Of a DNA stretch of 5,946 nucleotides, positions 5,071 through 5,946 are shown piece by piece. This DNA is from Gemmiger_A avium (GTDB lineage: Bacteria > Bacillota > Clostridia > Oscillospirales > Ruminococcaceae), in NCBI GenBank assembly GCA_019114585.1, contig DXFE01000053.1, positions 1-5,946 on the forward strand, in the 5' to 3' direction. The notes below the pieces were generated by a model, which saw only the letters and a list, made by a program, of their open reading frames with translations, was not told where the DNA came from and searched no databases. The translations under genes and the position numbers were made by a program. Numbering within the stretch: the stretch's first letter is position 1; each line of letters opens with the position of its first letter.

Positions 5071-5946
5071 TCAGTAGCCGATGTTCATATCCACGCGGCC
5101 GCTGATGCCGTTGACCGTGCCGCTGGAGGAGTACTGCCAGATATCGTAGCGGTACTTGAAGTCCAGGGTGGTGCGGTACTGGGCGATCCAGATCTTGTAC
5201 TTCTGGATGTTGGCAAAGTTCAGGTTGTAGTAGAACCAGTCGCGGTAGGAGTACACGCCCGCGGAGTAGCCCGCGCTCTGGATGGCGTTGCAGAAGGCCA
5301 CCGCATTGGCGGTGCGCTGGGCAGCGCTGATGTTGTCGGCGCGGCCGGTGGCACCCGCCACCTTTTCGGTATCGAAGAAGATGGGGTAGCTGATGGGATA
5401 GCCCTTGCACAGGGACAGCACCATGGCGGCCTCATCCACCGCTTCCTGCTCGTTGATGGCCTGGCTGTAGAAGTACAGGCCCACCTTGATGCCGGCGGCG
5501 GTAGCGCCCTTGATGTTGTTCTTGAACTGGCTGTCCTCCACCAGGGCGCCGCTGCCGTAGCCGCGGTAACCCACACGGATGATGGCGAATTCCACGCCGT
5601 CCGCCTTGACCTTGTTCCAGTCGATCACGCCCTGATACTTGGACACGTCGATACCCTTGCGGTTGACGCCCATGGCGCCGTCCGCGCCAAAGGTGTACAT
5701 CTCGCCCGCGATCACCTGCACGCCGGTTACCGGCTGATGGGTGGCGGGATCGTAGTAGTACTGTTTGCCGCCGATGGTCTGCCAGCCGGTATACTGGGTG
5801 GTGGTGCCCACCTGCACCTGGCTGGCGGTCAGCTTGAAGTTGCTGTTGGGAACCAGCGCATTGCTGGCGGTATCAAATACCACGATGGTCTCGTCCAGCA
5901 CCGGTGTCGGGGTAGGCGCCGGGGTGGGCGTCGGGGTAACGGTCGG
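5071..5946 (-). CDS. GH25 family lysozyme with wall-binding repeats, N-terminus beyond the window
   Basis: The frame stays open to the right edge, so the gene is partial at its 5' end; 291 residues are visible. They begin with a linker PTVTPTPTPAPTPTP (1-15), then a short segment, then two choline-binding/CW-type repeats (about 53-93, with GWQTIGGKQYYYDP and MYTFGADGAMG), and finally a GH25 muramidase domain (about 98-291). GH25 marks are KGIDVSKYQGVIDWNKVK with the first conserved Asp (about 100), the catalytic FFDTE (Asp192 and Glu194), AGVYSYRDWFY, DIWQYSSSGTVNGISGRVDM and the terminal Asp. The family hydrolyses the N-acetylmuramic acid to N-acetylglucosamine bond of peptidoglycan. A secretion signal would be expected in the unseen N-terminus. 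The GTG at 5899-5901 is not the start, because coding continues upstream as linker. The likely role is cell-wall turnover or lysis of neighbours; a prophage endolysin is possible, but no phage genes are seen. Confidence 0.92.
   Translation of the reverse strand, partial: PTVTPTPTPAPTPTPVLDETIVVFDTASNALVPNSNFKLTASQVQVGTTTQYTGWQTIGGKQYYYDPATHQPVTGVQVIAGEMYTFGADGAMGVNRKGIDVSKYQGVIDWNKVKADGVEFAIIRVGYRGYGSGALVEDSQFKNNIKGATAAGIKVGLYFYSQAINEQEAVDEAAMVLSLCKGYPISYPIFFDTEKVAGATGRADNISAAQRTANAVAFCNAIQSAGYSAGVYSYRDWFYYNLNFANIQKYKIWIAQYRTTLDFKYRYDIWQYSSSGTVNGISGRVDMNIGY
5902..5946 (-). repeat. Pro/Thr low-complexity linker coding tract
   Basis: On the minus strand this stretch encodes PTVTPTPTPAPTPTP, built from repeating CCG/CCC and ACC/ACG codons. 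It forms a flexible exported linker between the wall-binding/GH25 part and whatever lies further N-terminal. Such tracts are prone to length change by slippage, and it is cut by the window edge. Confidence 0.8.

Noticed and set aside
5899..5901. GTG as the start of the lysozyme
   Set aside because: The same frame continues to the window edge as a Pro/Thr linker, there is no ribosome binding site, and a start here would leave no signal peptide.

Overview
The window is GC-rich, densely packed bacterial DNA that looks like an anaerobic Firmicute of the gut Oscillospiraceae/Ruminococcaceae type (Faecalibacterium, Gemmiger and Subdoligranulum are the kind of genome I have in mind). This rests on the two-subunit iron-sulfur serine dehydratase, the strong AGGAGG-like ribosome binding sites, the GH25 lysozyme with Gram-positive wall-binding motifs, and the GldG/DUF4340 pair common in clostridial genomes. 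The genus is inference only. I see no tRNA, rRNA, CRISPR array, transposase or attachment site.

Layout. (1) Bases 1-2827 hold the end of an operon: eight codons of an upstream gene, a 487-residue GldG-like membrane-anchored protein, and, overlapping it by ATGA, a 444-residue DUF4340 membrane-anchored protein. In related operons these two sit behind an ABC ATPase and an ABC-2 permease, so the ABC components probably lie just left of the window. (2) Bases 2828-3290 hold two hairpins around a pyrimidine-rich tract, a short promoter, a tiny 89-residue GNAT-fold acetyltransferase of the YjdJ type, and a clear intrinsic terminator. (3) Bases 3310-4998 hold a good sigma-A-like promoter, a leader of about 88 nt, and sdaAB-sdaAA, the beta and alpha subunits of the [4Fe-4S] L-serine dehydratase that turns L-serine into pyruvate and ammonia. 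(4) A long perfect hairpin with T-rich flanks on both sides ends sdaAA and the convergent gene that follows. (5) From 5071 to the right edge, on the minus strand, lies the C-terminal part of a secreted GH25 muramidase: a Pro/Thr linker, choline-binding-like wall-binding repeats, then the catalytic domain. Its N-terminus lies outside the window.

The transcription units look independent: an envelope ABC-associated operon, a single small acetyltransferase gene, a serine catabolism operon and a cell-wall hydrolase. Nothing here forms an obvious new defence or mobile system. The least understood parts are the GldG/DUF4340 pair, especially the strongly acidic DUF4340 protein with apparent internal triplication, and the odd hairpin and pyrimidine tract behind it. 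No intergenic stretch exceeds 300 bases; the longest, 3253-3432, holds a terminator, a promoter and a leader.
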